Source of the DNA: Halomonas sp.
GTDB taxonomy: Bacteria > Pseudomonadota > Gammaproteobacteria > Pseudomonadales > Halomonadaceae
DNA length: 64,000 bases
Direction of reading: 5' to 3'
NCBI GenBank assembly: GCA_018401555.1
Contig: JAGYKP010000104.1
Coordinates: 62,001-126,000 of the forward strand
This document shows, one piece after another, positions 8,908 through 19,841 of the stretch; position 1 is the stretch's first letter; every line of letters starts with the position of its first letter. The notes under the pieces were generated by a model. The model had not been told where the DNA came from. It was given only the letters and a program-made list of their open reading frames with translations, and searched no databases. Position numbers and translations under genes: made by a program.

Positions 8908-10093
8908 CTAGGCGGCAGGATCGTAGGGCGCGCGGCCTGCCTTGTTGAGTACCGGGTTGGCGTACTGGGCCAGCCACCAGTCGCGCAGCTCGGCCGGCAC
9001 CTGTTGCAGGCGGGCCTGGAAGCGGATGCGGTCGGCGTCGGTGACCTCGCTGAGGTCGACCAGCTCGGGGGCCTCCCCCAGTGCCTCCAGCGCCAGATAG
9101 TGGCTGGGGAAGAGGTGATAGCCGTCGAGCACCTGGCGGTCGATCTCGGCGGCGACGGCGTCCGGTGCGCCGAAGGAGGCGTCCAGCGGTGTCCCGAAGC
9201 TGAGTCTGACGCGACCCTTGTGGCCGGTGATGCCGGCGACGATGGACTGAATATCCTCGTACTTGCCCCTTCTCGTAGGCGCCGCTGGAGTGCAGCGCAT
9301 GCAGTTCGCGGGCCTTCTGCACGTCGCAGGGGTCGTACTCGTAGCTGATCGCCACCGGCACCAGCCGCAGCTCGGCGATCGCCTCGCCGAGGCTCGCCTG
9401 GCGATCCTCGGCGCGCCGCGCCATGGTCATCATCTTGATGATCGCCGGGTCGGTGCGGTCGATGCCGTCCTTGGCGCGCCCCTCGCGCTGGGCCATCCAG
9501 ATGGAGTGGTTGTCGGCGGTGATCGAGTGGCGGATATAACTGGAGAGCTTCTGGTAGGCGGCCAGCATCGCGCGCTTGCCACGGGCGCTGCGCGGTACGA
9601 TGAAGCTCTTGTTGAGGCGCATCAGGTCGGTGACGTAGGGCTTCTTGAGCAGGTTGTCGCCGATGGCGATGCGCACCGTGTTGCGCCCGGCCAGGTAGAG
9701 GGCGTAGTTGACGAAGGCCGGGTCCAGCGAGATGTCGCGGTGGTTGCCGATGAACAGGTAGGCCGTCCCCGGATCCAGCACATCCAGGCCCTCGGTCTCG
9801 AACTCGTCGGTGGTGGTGCGAATCATCCGCTCCATGTAACCGGCGATGCGCTGCTGGAACTCCCTGACGCTCGCCACGCCCCGCGCCTGCCGGCGCAGTG
9901 CCAGGCTGGCCAGGGTGCGCGAGAGCCCCGGCATGAAGCGCGAGAGTCGCGGCAGGCGGAAGCGGGTCAGGGCGTCGAGCAGTTCCGGCTCATGGGTCAG
10001 CCGCGCCAGTACCCCGGCGACCTCGTCGTCGTTGTAGGGGCGGATCTCGGCCCAGGGATCCTGGGCGTCGCTGTCGGGTCGATTCTCGGTCAT
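8908..10093 (-). CDS. PlsC-family 1-acylglycerol-phosphate acyltransferase-like protein (one frameshift)
   Basis: Predicted membrane-associated glycerolipid acyltransferase of the COG0204 type. The start is ATG 10093 (MTENRPDSDA); the in-frame codon 9 bases upstream is only TTG. The block around residues 113-126 (FIGNHRDISLDPAF) is the active-site region. The His-to-Asp spacing is one longer than the canonical HX4D, as I recall for this subgroup. The substrate-binding region follows (FIVPRSARGKRAML). The frame breaks near 9265 and resumes as KYEDIQSIVAGITGHKGRVR through to YDPAA. It starts 5 bases after the rdgC stop, so the two are likely co-transcribed. The acyl donor and exact acceptor cannot be told. 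Confidence 0.75.
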
Positions 10094-10098
10094 GATGC

Positions 10099-11022
10099 TC
10101 AAGCGTCGCTTGCGGTGCCGGCCTCGCCGCCCAGCCAGGCGATGAGGCGCTCGGTGTTCTCGCCCAGGGCCTGGGCCATCAGCACGAAGTCGGTATCCAG
10201 GCGCAGCAGGGCATCGTCGCCGTCGTCGGTGGCGTTGGCCTCGTCGATCAGGGCATCGCCGAAGCGAATGGACTTCAGCGCCAGGTCGTCATGCAGCACG
10301 AAGCTTAGCCGCCCCTCGACCTCCACGGCCAGCTTGCTGGCCTGGCGGCCGCTCTCCAGCAGCTGCTGTATCTCGTCGCTGTCGAGGTCCACCTGGCGGG
10401 CCCGCAGCACGCCGTCGTCGCCCTTGGCCTTGAGCTCCACCTGGTCGCCCAGCACCAGGTCGGCGGGGCGTGAGGCGGGGTCGGTGAGCCACTGGGTCAT
10501 GGCGCGCATGGGCATCACCTGGGTCGCCAGCGGGGTGACCTTGAGGCTGCCCAGGGTCTCGCGCAGCAGGTCGAGGAGCTCCTCGGCGCGGGTGCGCGAG
10601 CTGGCGTTGATGCCGATCAGCCGCCGCCGGGTGTCCCACCACAGGTCGATCTTCTGGCTGCGCACGAAGGCGCGCGGCAGCAGTTCCTCGACCACCTGCT
10701 CCTTGATGGCGATCTTCTCCTGGCGGCGCAGCTTGCGGCCCTCGCGGGCCTCTACCTCGGCGGCGCGCTCATCGACCTCCTCCTTGACCACGCTGGCGGG
10801 CAGCAGGCGCTCCTGGCGCAGCGCGCTGAGCAGGCGTTGGCCCTGCAGCTCGTGGAGGCGGGCGGTATCGGCGCGACCGCCGGGGAAAGTCCAGCCCAGG
10901 CGGCGGGGGTCCTGACCACCCAGCGGGCGGGCGGCCTGCTCGGCCAGGGCCTCTTCCAGGGTGGCGGTGTCCAGCTCGGGCGCGTCGTGCAGCCGATAAA
11001 GGTGTAAGTGCTTGAACCACAT
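10099..11022 (-). CDS. rdgC: Recombination-associated protein RdgC
   Basis: A 307-residue RdgC homologue, close to the 303 of E. coli. RdgC is a nucleoid-associated ring protein that binds duplex DNA and restrains RecA. The N-terminus MWFKHLHLYRL and the blocks FVRSQKIDLWWDTR and LKSIRFGDALIDEA are family-typical. The ATG at 11022 is chosen because the family begins MWFKN/H. The same frame stays open far upstream, antisense to fadM and gyrA, but that is a codon-bias effect. It is probably the first gene of rdgC-acyltransferase. fadM is divergent with about 150 bp between starts. Confidence 0.95.
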   Translation of the reverse strand: MWFKHLHLYRLHDAPELDTATLEEALAEQAARPLGGQDPRRLGWTFPGGRADTARLHELQGQRLLSALRQERLLPASVVKEEVDERAAEVEAREGRKLRRQEKIAIKEQVVEELLPRAFVRSQKIDLWWDTRRRLIGINASSRTRAEELLDLLRETLGSLKVTPLATQVMPMRAMTQWLTDPASRPADLVLGDQVELKAKGDDGVLRARQVDLDSDEIQQLLESGRQASKLAVEVEGRLSFVLHDDLALKSIRFGDALIDEANATDDGDDALLRLDTDFVLMAQALGENTERLIAWLGGEAGTASDA

Positions 11023-11175
11023 GAAGCATTTTTCCCGGAGAAAAGGGGTGCCATTATTACCGAAGGGGCGCGGGGGTACCAGCGTCGATCCTCGGCGAAA
11101 TATAAAACGCGTGTTTGAAGTCGAGCCCGGTCGGTGCCTAGAATCGAGGCTTTCCCCCGGCAGGAGCGAACCCCC

Positions 11176-11595
11176 ATGGATAGCCGAATTTCCCGAACGT
11201 CGCTGCGCGTACGCGGCTACCACCTCGACGGCTATGGCCACGTCAACAACGCCCGCTACCTGGAGTTCCTGGAGGAGGGGCGCTGGGCCTACTTCGACGA
11301 TCGCCCCGAGCTGTTTCGTCGCCTGCAGCGTGGCGACGTGGCCTTCGTGGCGGTCAACGTCAATATCGACTACTGCGCCGCGGCGGTGGCCGGCGACGAC
11401 CTCGAGATCACCAGCCGGGTCTGCGAGCTGGGCAGGCGCAGCGCCCGCATGGCCCAGGAGATCCGCAGGCGCGGCGACGATGCCCTGGTGAGTCGCGCCA
11501 CCATCACCTTCGTGCTGCTCGACGTGGCCGCCAACCGTGCCATCCCCATCGAGGGCGAGCTGCACGACCTGCTGGCTCCGCTCGTGCTGGAGTAG
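11176..11595 (+). CDS. fadM: Long-chain acyl-CoA thioesterase FadM
   Basis: A 139-residue single hot-dog-domain thioesterase. The block VRGYHLDGYGHVNNARYLEF is nearly the same as E. coli FadM (thioesterase III), including the Asp of the catalytic HLD segment. FAVAVNVNIDY-type and GELHDLLAPLVLE segments also match. FadM hydrolyses acyl-CoAs, such as blocked intermediates of beta-oxidation, in the cytoplasm. The ATG at 11176 is preceded by GGAG (CAGGAGCGAACCCCC). The longer frame from 11134 lacks a matching extension. It is divergent from rdgC and upstream of gyrA. Confidence 0.88.
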   Translation: MDSRISRTSLRVRGYHLDGYGHVNNARYLEFLEEGRWAYFDDRPELFRRLQRGDVAFVAVNVNIDYCAAAVAGDDLEITSRVCELGRRSARMAQEIRRRGDDALVSRATITFVLLDVAANRAIPIEGELHDLLAPLVLE

Positions 11596-11645
11596 GCCGC
11601 CGGGGTCGGGGCCGGAACAGCCAGCTCCCTTTGCCCGTGCCGGAG

Positions 11646-11654
11646 TGGTATGAT
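11646..11654 (+). promoter_or_regulatory. Candidate extended -10 promoter for gyrA
   Basis: TGG-TATGAT is an extended -10 element (TGnTATAAT-like), with no good -35 at 16-18 bp. It would start transcription near 11661 and leave a leader of about 70 nt. Confidence 0.4.
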
Positions 11655-11730
11655 GTGAGGCTGATATGGCGCCCCGGGCAACGCCACGGCGGGCGGCCAA
11701 CCTCCTGCAGTGCAAAGGATTCGACGACCC

Positions 11731-14421
11731 ATGGGTGACATCGCCAGAGAGATTCTGCCAGTCAACATCGAGGACGAACTGAAGCAGTCGTACCTCGATT
11801 ACGCGATGAGCGTGATCATCGGCCGGGCGCTGCCGGATGTGCGCGATGGCCTCAAGCCGGTGCACCGGCGCGTGCTGTTCGCCATGCACGAGCTCGGCAA
11901 CGACTGGAACAAGCCCTACAAAAAGTCCGCCCGCGTGGTGGGCGATGTCATCGGTAAGTATCACCCCCACGGTGACAGTGCCGTCTACGACACCATCGTG
12001 CGCATGGCTCAGGACTTCTCCATGCGCCACGTGCTGGTCGATGGCCAGGGCAACTTCGGCTCCATCGACGGCGACAGCGCCGCGGCGATGCGTTACACCG
12101 AGGTGCGCATGGCGCGGCTGTCCCACGAGCTGCTCGCCGACCTGGAAAAGGAGACCGTCGACTGGGTCGACAACTACGACGGTACCGAGCGCATTCCCGA
12201 GGTGCTGCCCACCAAGGTCCCCAACCTGCTGATCAACGGCTCGTCGGGCATCGCCGTGGGCATGGCGACCAATATCCCGCCCCACAACATGGGCGAGATC
12301 ATCAACGCCTGCCTGGCGCTGATCGACGACTACACCCTCTCCGTCGACGACCTGATGGAGCATATCCCCGGGCCCGACTTCCCCACCGGCGGCATCATCA
12401 ACGGCCGTGCCGGCATCCTCGAGGCCTATCGCACCGGCCGCGGGCGCATCTACGTGCGTGCCTGCCACACCATCGAGCATGACGACAAGAGTGGCCGCGA
12501 CCATATCATCGTCAACGAGCTTCCCTACCAGGTGAACAAGGCGCGTCTGATCGAGAAGATCGCCGAGCTGGTCAAGGAGAAGAAGATCGAGGGCATCGCC
12601 GAGCTGCGCGACGAGTCCGACAAGGACGGCCTGCGGGTGGTGATCGAGGTCAAGCGCGGCGAATCCGGCGAGGTGGTGGTCAACAACCTCTTCGCCCAGA
12701 CCCAGCTGCAGACCGTCTTCGGCATCAACATGGTCGCCATCGACAACGGCCAGCCGAAGATCCTCAATCTCAAGGAGATCCTCGAGGCGTTCATTCGCCA
12801 CCGCCGCGAAGTGGTCACCCGGCGCACCCTCTTTGAGCTGCGCAAGGCGCGCGAGCGCGGCCATATCCTCGAGGGCCTCACCGTCGCGATCTCCAACATC
12901 GACGAGGTCATCGAGCTCATCAAGGCCTCGCCCAACGCCGCCGAGGCCAAGGAGAAGCTGCTCGCCCGCACCTGGCCGCCGGGGCAGGTCACCGGCATGC
13001 TCGAGCGGGCCGGCGCGACCTCCTGCAAGCCCGAGGATCTCGAGGAGGGCTTCGGCCTCGACCAGGCCGGCAGCCAGTATCGCCTGTCGCCGGCCCAGGC
13101 CCAGGCCATCCTCGAGCTGCGCCTGCATCGCCTGACCGGGCTGGAGACCGAGAAACTGCTCGACGAGTACCTGGGCATCCTCGAGAAGATCGCCGAGCTG
13201 ATGGCGATCCTGGCCTCCGCCGAACGCCTGCTCGAGGTGATCCGCGAGGAGCTGATCGCGGTGCGCGACCAGTTCGGCAATCCGCGCAAGACCGAGATCC
13301 AGGCCAGCCACCTCGACCTCTCCATGGAGGACCTGATCGCCGAGGAGGACATGGTGGTCACCGTGTCGCGCACCGGCTACGCCAAGACCCAGCCGCTCTC
13401 CGACTACCAGGCCCAGCGCCGCGGCGGTCGCGGCAAGTCGGCCACCGCCATGAAGGACGAGGACGTCATCGAGCACCTGCTGGTGGCCTCCACCCACGAT
13501 ACCGTGCTGCTGTTCTCCAACCGCGGCAAGGTCTACTGGCTCAAGGTCTACGAGATGCCGGCGGCCAGCCGTGGCTCGCGTGGCAAGCCGCTGGTCAACA
13601 TGCTGCCGCTGGACGAGGGCGAGGCGATCAACGCCATCCTGCCGGTGCGCCACTATGACCCGGACAACTACATCTTCTTCGCCACCGCCCGCGGCACGGT
13701 GAAGCGCACCAGCCTCGAGCAGTTCTCGCGGCCGCGCAGCGTCGGCCTGATCGCCATCGACCTCGAGGAGGGCGACCGCCTGATCGGCGCCCAGATCACC
13801 TCGGGCAGCGACCACGTCATGCTGCTCTCCTCCAACGGCAAGGCGATCCGCTTCGAGGAGGGCAACGTGCGCGCCATGGGCCGCACTGCCCGCGGCGTGC
13901 GCGGCATGCGCCTGCTCGACGATGCCGAGGTGATCAGCCTGATCATCCCCCAGAGCCAACTGATCGATGCCGAGGCCGGCTTTGATGGAGAGGCGGAGAG
14001 CGAGGACGAGGAGGGCACCGCCGTCGAGCACGCCAACGGCGGCCAGATCTATATCCTCACCGCCTCCGAGAACGGCTACGGCAAGCGCACCCGCCTCGAG
14101 GAGTTCCCGCTGCGCGGCCGCGGCGGCCAGGGCGTCATCGCCATGCAGACCAGCGAGCGCAACGGTTCGCTCGTCGCCGCCATGCAGGTCTACTCCTCCG
14201 ACGAGATGATGCTGATCACCGACCGCGGCACCCTGGTGCGCACCCGCGTCGACGAGGTCTCGATCACCTCGCGTAACACCCAGGGCGTGATGCTGATTCG
14301 CCTGGGCAACGACGAGAAACTGGTCAAGACGGTGCGTATCGACGAGCCCGAGGAACCGGAATCGGGGACAGACCCCCATTTCGATGGGAAGGACAATGAA
14401 GGGGAGCGAGATGGGGAATAA
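11731..14421 (+). CDS. gyrA: DNA gyrase subunit A
   Basis: An 896-residue type II topoisomerase subunit that cleaves and rejoins DNA and works with GyrB. The start at ATG 11731 gives [18 protein letters not shown], colinear with E. coli. The catalytic Tyr122 ([10 protein letters not shown]) is present. The quinolone-resistance region has Ser83 and Asp87, the susceptible residues. The GyrA box QRRGGRG (562-568) and beta-pinwheel repeats follow. There is an acidic insertion near residues 752-768 ([13 protein letters not shown]). The last 20 residues (877-896) are encoded by an inverted-repeat element (14359-14446) rather than a native acidic tail. serC follows with no obvious ATG. Confidence 0.98.
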   Translation: MGDIAREILPVNIEDELKQSYLDYAMSVIIGRALPDVRDGLKPVHRRVLFAMHELGNDWNKPYKKSARVVGDVIGKYHPHGDSAVYDTIVRMAQDFSMRHVLVDGQGNFGSIDGDSAAAMRYTEVRMARLSHELLADLEKETVDWVDNYDGTERIPEVLPTKVPNLLINGSSGIAVGMATNIPPHNMGEIINACLALIDDYTLSVDDLMEHIPGPDFPTGGIINGRAGILEAYRTGRGRIYVRACHTIEHDDKSGRDHIIVNELPYQVNKARLIEKIAELVKEKKIEGIAELRDESDKDGLRVVIEVKRGESGEVVVNNLFAQTQLQTVFGINMVAIDNGQPKILNLKEILEAFIRHRREVVTRRTLFELRKARERGHILEGLTVAISNIDEVIELIKASPNAAEAKEKLLARTWPPGQVTGMLERAGATSCKPEDLEEGFGLDQAGSQYRLSPAQAQAILELRLHRLTGLETEKLLDEYLGILEKIAELMAILASAERLLEVIREELIAVRDQFGNPRKTEIQASHLDLSMEDLIAEEDMVVTVSRTGYAKTQPLSDYQAQRRGGRGKSATAMKDEDVIEHLLVASTHDTVLLFSNRGKVYWLKVYEMPAASRGSRGKPLVNMLPLDEGEAINAILPVRHYDPDNYIFFATARGTVKRTSLEQFSRPRSVGLIAIDLEEGDRLIGAQITSGSDHVMLLSSNGKAIRFEEGNVRAMGRTARGVRGMRLLDDAEVISLIIPQSQLIDAEAGFDGEAESEDEEGTAVEHANGGQIYILTASENGYGKRTRLEEFPLRGRGGQGVIAMQTSERNGSLVAAMQVYSSDEMMLITDRGTLVRTRVDEVSITSRNTQGVMLIRLGNDEKLVKTVRIDEPEEPESGTDPHFDGKDNEGERDGE

Positions 14422-14446
14422 GGGAAATGGGGTCTGTCCCCGATTC
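14359..14446. repeat. 88-bp inverted-repeat (MITE/REP-like) element across the gyrA stop and serC start
   Basis: The left arm at 14359-14382 and right arm at 14424-14446 are reverse complements over 23 positions, with one extra C in the left arm (core GGGGACAGACCCC). They are separated by 41 purine-rich bases. The left arm enters exactly in frame and encodes GyrA residues 877-896 up to the TAA at 14419-14421. The right arm ends on the first base of the first conserved serC codon. From memory, similar GGGGACAGACCCC palindromes accompany REP-associated transposases; none is nearby. Confidence 0.8.
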
Positions 14447-15544
14447 GCCACCACAACTTCTGCGCCGGCCCGGCGGCGCTGCCCACCGCGGTGCTGGAGC
14501 GGGCCCGCGACGAGATGCTCGACTACCGTGGCCATGGCCTCTCGGTGATGGAGATGAGCCACCGCTCGCCGGAGTATGTCGCCATCGCCGAGAAGGCCGA
14601 GGCCGACCTGCGCGAGCTGCTGGCCATCCCCGCCAACTACCGGGTGTTGTTCACCCAGGGCGGGGCGACCCAGCAGTTCGCCGCGGTGCCCTACAACCTG
14701 CTGGGCGCCGGCGGCAGCGCCAACTTCCCGTCGATACCGGCATCTGGAGCCGCAAGGCCATCGCCGAGGCGCGCCACCTGTTCGGCGACGTTCATGTGGC
14801 GGCCTCCAGCGAGGCCGGCGGCAACACCGCGGTACCGCGGCCGGAGCAGCTCGAGCTCTCCGACGACGCCGCCTACCTGCACTACACCGCCAACGAGACC
14901 ATCGGCGGGCTGGCCTTCGACTATACCCCCCGGGCGGTGCGCCCGGACGGCAGCGAGGTGCCGCTGGTCTGCGACATGTCCTCGTCCATCCTCGCAGGCC
15001 CGCTGGATGTCTCGCAGTTCGGCATCATCTATGCCGGTGCCCAGAAGAACATCGGCCCCGCCGGCCTGGTGGTGGTGATCGTGCGTGAGGACCTGCTCGA
15101 CCGCGCGCGGCCCGACATGCCCTCGCTGTTTGGCTACAAGGCCCTGGCCGAGGCCGGCTCCATGGTCAATACCCCGGCCACCTACAGCTGGTACCTGGCG
15201 GGGCTGGTGTTCGAGTGGCTCGAAGGAGGATGTCGGTGGACTCTCGGCCATGGAGGCGATCAACGCCCGCAAGGCCGCCAAGCTCTATGAGGCGATCGAC
15301 GCCAGCGAGCTCTACTCGAATCCCATCGCGCCGGCCAACCGCTCACGCATGAACGTGCCTTTCGTGCTGGCCGACGAGCGGCTGGACAAGCCGTTCCGCC
15401 GAGGCCGAAGAGGCCGGGCTGTTGAACCTCAAGGGTCACCGCAGCGTGGGTGGCATGCGTGCGAGTCTCTACAACGCCGTGCCCGAGGCTGCCGTGGATG
15501 CGCTGATCGACTTCATGGCCGATTTCGAAAACAGAAGGGGCTGA
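14427..15544 (+). CDS. serC: Phosphoserine aminotransferase (frame-broken, unusual start)
   Basis: A PLP enzyme converting 3-phosphohydroxypyruvate and glutamate to phosphoserine, also used in pyridoxal-phosphate synthesis. Conserved sequence starts at 14446 with [20 protein letters not shown]. In that frame a TAA at 14419 is followed only by CTG or ATT. The ATG at 14427, inside the inverted repeat, would come into frame if one base of the C-run at 14438-14441 were absent. Breaks near 14735, 15223 and 15398 must be joined to read [34 protein letters not shown] (PLP Lys region), RSRMNVPF and [16 protein letters not shown]. The stop is at 15542-15544, 6 bases before pheA. I infer a functional gene with assembly indels. 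Confidence 0.85.
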
Positions 15545-15550
15545 TAAACC

Positions 15551-16642
15551 ATGAGTGACACCCCCATCGACCTCGATGCGCTGCGTGACCGCATCGACGA
15601 CCTGGACAGCCAGCTGTTGACGCTGATGAACGAGCGCGCCGAGTGCGCCCAGCGGGTCGCCCAGGTCAAGACCGCCGCCGATGCCGGGGCGGTGTTCTAT
15701 CGCCCCGAGCGGGAAGCCCAGGTGCTGCGCCGGATCATGGCGCTCAACAAGGGACCGCTGGACAGCGAGGAGGTGGCGCGGCTGTTCCGCGAGATCATGT
15801 CCGCCTGCCTGGCCCTGGAGCAGCCCATCAAGGTCGCCTACCTGGGGCCGGAGGGCACCTTCACCCAGCAGGCCACCCTCAAGCACTTCGGCGAGAGCGC
15901 AGTCAGCCTGCCCATGGCCGCCATCGACGAGGTGTTCCGCGAGGTCGAGGCCGGTGCGGTCAACTACGGCGTGGTGCCGGTGGAGAACTCCACCGAGGGG
16001 GTGATCAACCACACCCTTGACTCCTTCATGGACTCCGGCCTGCGTATCTGCGGCGAGGTGGTGCTGCGCATCCACCATCACCTGCTGGTGAGCGAGACCA
16101 CCCGTCAGGACAAGGTCTCGCGCATCTACTCGCATCCGCAGTCCTTCGCCCAGTGCCGCAAGTGGCTTGACGCCCACTACCCTCAGGCCGAGCGGGTGCC
16201 GGTCTCCTCCAATGCCGAGGCGGCGCGACTGGTCAAGACCGAGTGGCACAGTGCGGCCATCGCCGGCGACATGTCGGCCAAGCTCTACGGCCTCACTCGG
16301 CTCGCCGAGAAGATCGAGGATCGCCCGGACAACTCCACGCGCTTTTTGATCATCGGCAACCAGGACGTGCCGATGTCCGGCGAGGACAAGACCTCCATCG
16401 TGGTGGCCATGCGCAACCAGCCGGGTGCCCTGCACGACCTGCTCGAGCCGTTCCATCGCCACCAGATAGACATGACCCGCCTGGAGACCCGCCCCTCGCG
16501 CAGTGGCGTGTGGAACTACGTGTTCTTCATCGACTTCAAGGGCCACCGCGACGAACCCCGGGTCGCCGCGGTGCTGGAGGAGGTGCGCCTGCGCGCCGCC
16601 GAGGTCAAGGTGCTGGGCTCCTATCCCGTCGGCGTGCTCTGA
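15551..16642 (+). CDS. pheA: Bifunctional chorismate mutase/prephenate dehydratase (P-protein)
   Basis: A 363-residue enzyme for the two steps from chorismate to phenylpyruvate in phenylalanine synthesis. An AroQ-type chorismate mutase covers about residues 5-90 ([20 protein letters not shown]). Prephenate dehydratase follows (about 93-270), with the catalytic Thr-Arg-Phe motif at 263-265 ([10 protein letters not shown]). A C-terminal ACT domain spans about 280-358, with an [18 protein letters not shown] segment that usually binds Phe for feedback inhibition. It is intact. The next gene starts 4 bases after its stop. In Pseudomonas a hisC-type aminotransferase often sits between pheA and tyrA; here it is absent. 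Confidence 0.97.
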   Translation: MSDTPIDLDALRDRIDDLDSQLLTLMNERAECAQRVAQVKTAADAGAVFYRPEREAQVLRRIMALNKGPLDSEEVARLFREIMSACLALEQPIKVAYLGPEGTFTQQATLKHFGESAVSLPMAAIDEVFREVEAGAVNYGVVPVENSTEGVINHTLDSFMDSGLRICGEVVLRIHHHLLVSETTRQDKVSRIYSHPQSFAQCRKWLDAHYPQAERVPVSSNAEAARLVKTEWHSAAIAGDMSAKLYGLTRLAEKIEDRPDNSTRFLIIGNQDVPMSGEDKTSIVVAMRNQPGALHDLLEPFHRHQIDMTRLETRPSRSGVWNYVFFIDFKGHRDEPRVAAVLEEVRLRAAEVKVLGSYPVGVL

Positions 16643-16645
16643 GGC

Positions 16646-18954
16646 ATGGCGTCATTGGTGAAACAGCCGGTTGCCGAGTCCCGCATCCTGATCGTCGGAC
16701 TCGGCCTGATCGGTGGCTCCCTGGCCGCGGCGCTGCGGGCGAGTGGCTACGCTCGCCACGCTGGCGATACTGGCGGGTCGCAGGCCAGAGACATCATTGC
16801 CTGTGACCCCGACCCGGACGAGATCGCCCGTGGCATCGAGATGGGGCTGATCGATGACGGAGATACGCGTCTCGAGAGCGTCATCGACGGCGCCTCGCTG
16901 ATCGTGCTGGCGGTTCCGGTACTGGCCATGCGCAGCGTGATGGGCGAGCTGGCCGGGCTGCTCGGGCGTGCCGCCGCGGATGCGGTGATCACCGATGTGG
17001 GCAGCACCAAGGCCACCATTCGCGACTGCGCCATCGCCGCCTTCGGCCGCGTGCCGCCGAACCTGGTGCTCGGCCATCCCATCGCCGGCTCCGAGAAGAG
17101 CGGCGTGGCGGCGGCCAACCCCGAGCTCTATGTCGACCACAAGGTGATCCTCACGCCCGAACCGGATACCGCCCCGGCGGCACTTGCCCGCGTGCGTGCG
17201 CTGTGGGCGGCGTGCGGCGCCGAGGTGCTGGAGATGGACGTGGCCCGCCACGACCAGGTGCTGGCCCGCACCAGCCACCTGCCGCACCTGCTGGCCTTCT
17301 CGCTGGTGGATACCCTGGCGCGCCAGGACGAGCGCCTCGAGATCTTCCGCTACGCCGCCGGCGGCTTTCGCGACTTCACCCGTATCGCCGGCAGCGATCC
17401 GGTGATGTGGCGCGATATCTTCACCGCCAACCGTGATGCCGTGCTCGCCTCCCTCGACGACTTCGAGGCCGGCGTGGCACGGCTGCGTGACGCCGTGGAG
17501 CGCGGCGATGGCGATGCCATGCTGGCGACCTTCGATCGCGCCAGCCACGCCCGGCACTACTTCGAATCCCTGCTCAACAAGACCAGTTATCAGGCGGAAT
17601 ACCAGATGCAACAGCAAGGCAAGTTGCGCTACCGGGTGAGCCCCGGCGGCGCCGTGGTCGGACGCATCCGCGTGCCCGGCGACAAGTCGATCTCCCACCG
17701 CTCCATCATGCTCGGCGCCCTGGCCGAGGGGGTCACCGAGATCAAGGGTTTCCTGGAGGGCGAGGACAGCCTGGCGACCCTGCAGGCGTTTCGCGAGATG
17801 GGCGTGGCCATCGAGGGCCCCCACCAGGGCCGGGTCACCGTTCATGGTGTCGGCATGCACGGCCTCAAGGCGCCCTCCGGCCCGCTCTACGTGGGTAACG
17901 CCGGCACCGCCATGCGCCTGTTTGCCGGGCTGCTGGCCGGCCAGGCCTTCGCTACCGAGCTGACTGGCGATACCTCGCTGACCCGGCGCCCCATGAACCG
18001 GGTGGCCGATCCGCTGCGCCTGATGGGCGCCGAGATCGACACCGCCGAGGGCGGCCGCCCGCCGCTGCATATCCATGGTGGCCGTGCGCTCAAGGGCATC
18101 ACCTACGACATGCCCATGGCCAGCGCCCAGGTGAAGTCCTGCCTGCTGCTCGCCGGTCTCTACGCCGAGGGTGAGACCCGCGTGCGCGAGCCGGCGCCGA
18201 CTCGTGATCACACCGAGCGCATGCTGACCGGGTTCGGCTACGCGGTGCATCGTGAGGGCGATACCTGCTGGCTCGAGGGTGGCGGCAGGCTGACCGCGGC
18301 CCCCATCGACGTGCCCAGCGATATCTCCTCGGCCACCTTCTTCCTGGTGGCGGCGGCGATCACCCCCGGCTCCGACCTGGTGCTGGAGCATGTCGGCATC
18401 AATCCGACCCGCATCGGCGTGATCAATATCCTCCAGCTCATGGGGGCCGACCTGCGCCTGACGAACGAGCGTGAGGTGGGCGGCGAGCCGGTGGCCGACC
18501 TGCATATCCGCTACGCTCCCCTCAAGGGAATCGAGATCCCGCTGGACCAGGTGCCGCTGGCCATCGACGAGTTCCCGGCGCTGTTCATCGCGGCGGCCAA
18601 CGCCGAGGGCACCACGCGGCTGCGTGGTGCCGAGGAGCTGCGGGTCAAGGAGTCCGACCGGCTGCAGGCCATGGCCGACGGCCTGGCCGCCATCGGCGTC
18701 GAGCACAGCCTCTACCCGGACGGTATCGATATCGCGGGCGGTGGCAATGTCGAGGGTCCCAACTATGGCGGCGGGTGCATCGATAGCCTGGAGGATCACC
18801 GCATCGCCATGGCGTTTGCCATCGCCGCCCTGCGTGCCAGTGGGGAGATCATCATCGATGACTGCGCCAACGTGGCCACCTCCTTCCCCGGGTTCGTTGA
18901 CCTGGCGCGCAAGGTGGGACTGACACTGCAGGAAGAGTCGGGCGAGGAGGACGC

Positions 18955-18958
<4 letters not shown>
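16646..18958 (+). CDS. tyrA-aroA: Fused prephenate dehydrogenase / EPSP synthase (TyrA-AroA)
   Basis: A 770-residue natural fusion. Residues 1 to about 310 are an NAD(P)-dependent prephenate dehydrogenase, with the nucleotide loop GLGLIGGS at 18-25 and [19 protein letters not shown]. From about 327 comes a full 3-phosphoshikimate 1-carboxyvinyltransferase: [50 protein letters not shown] and [14 protein letters not shown] and RDHTERML resemble class II EPSP synthases. The Gly of GNAG is kept, and Leu replaces the class I Pro after MR. The enzyme makes EPSP for the shikimate pathway and 4-hydroxyphenylpyruvate for tyrosine. The same fusion is known in Pseudomonas and Halomonas. The gene is intact and its stop overlaps the cmk start (ATGA). 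Confidence 0.96.
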
Positions 18959-19661
<703 letters not shown>

Positions 19662-19789
19662 AACTCCCTTGCGGCGCCTCCGGCAGCATGTGATGACGTG
19701 GCTCGGCACCGTAAGCCGAGAGCCGAGCCAGGTCGAACCAGCGCCAACATCTCCGGGGGTTTGGTGAATAAGGCCCGCACTCGCTGGTG

Positions 19790-19815
19790 GTGCGGAGGAA
19801 GCGGCTCCGCCGCAC
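19790..19815 (+). promoter_or_regulatory. Hairpin in the rpsA leader
   Basis: GCGGAG (19792-19797) pairs with CTCCGC (19805-19810), extended by a bulged GTG/CAC. It ends 26 bases before the rpsA ATG. Ribosomal protein S1 represses its own mRNA through leader hairpins in E. coli; the same role here is inferred from position only. Confidence 0.35.
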
Positions 19816-19841
19816 TTTAACGTTGATCACGTAGGAACATC

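Noticed and set aside
10099..14562. A 1487-codon minus-strand open frame continuing from rdgC across fadM and gyrA antisense
   Set aside because: It mirrors gyrA codons. High-GC codon bias removes stops from this antisense frame. The sequence is low-complexity His/Gly/Ala/Val-rich and only the rdgC part matches a family.
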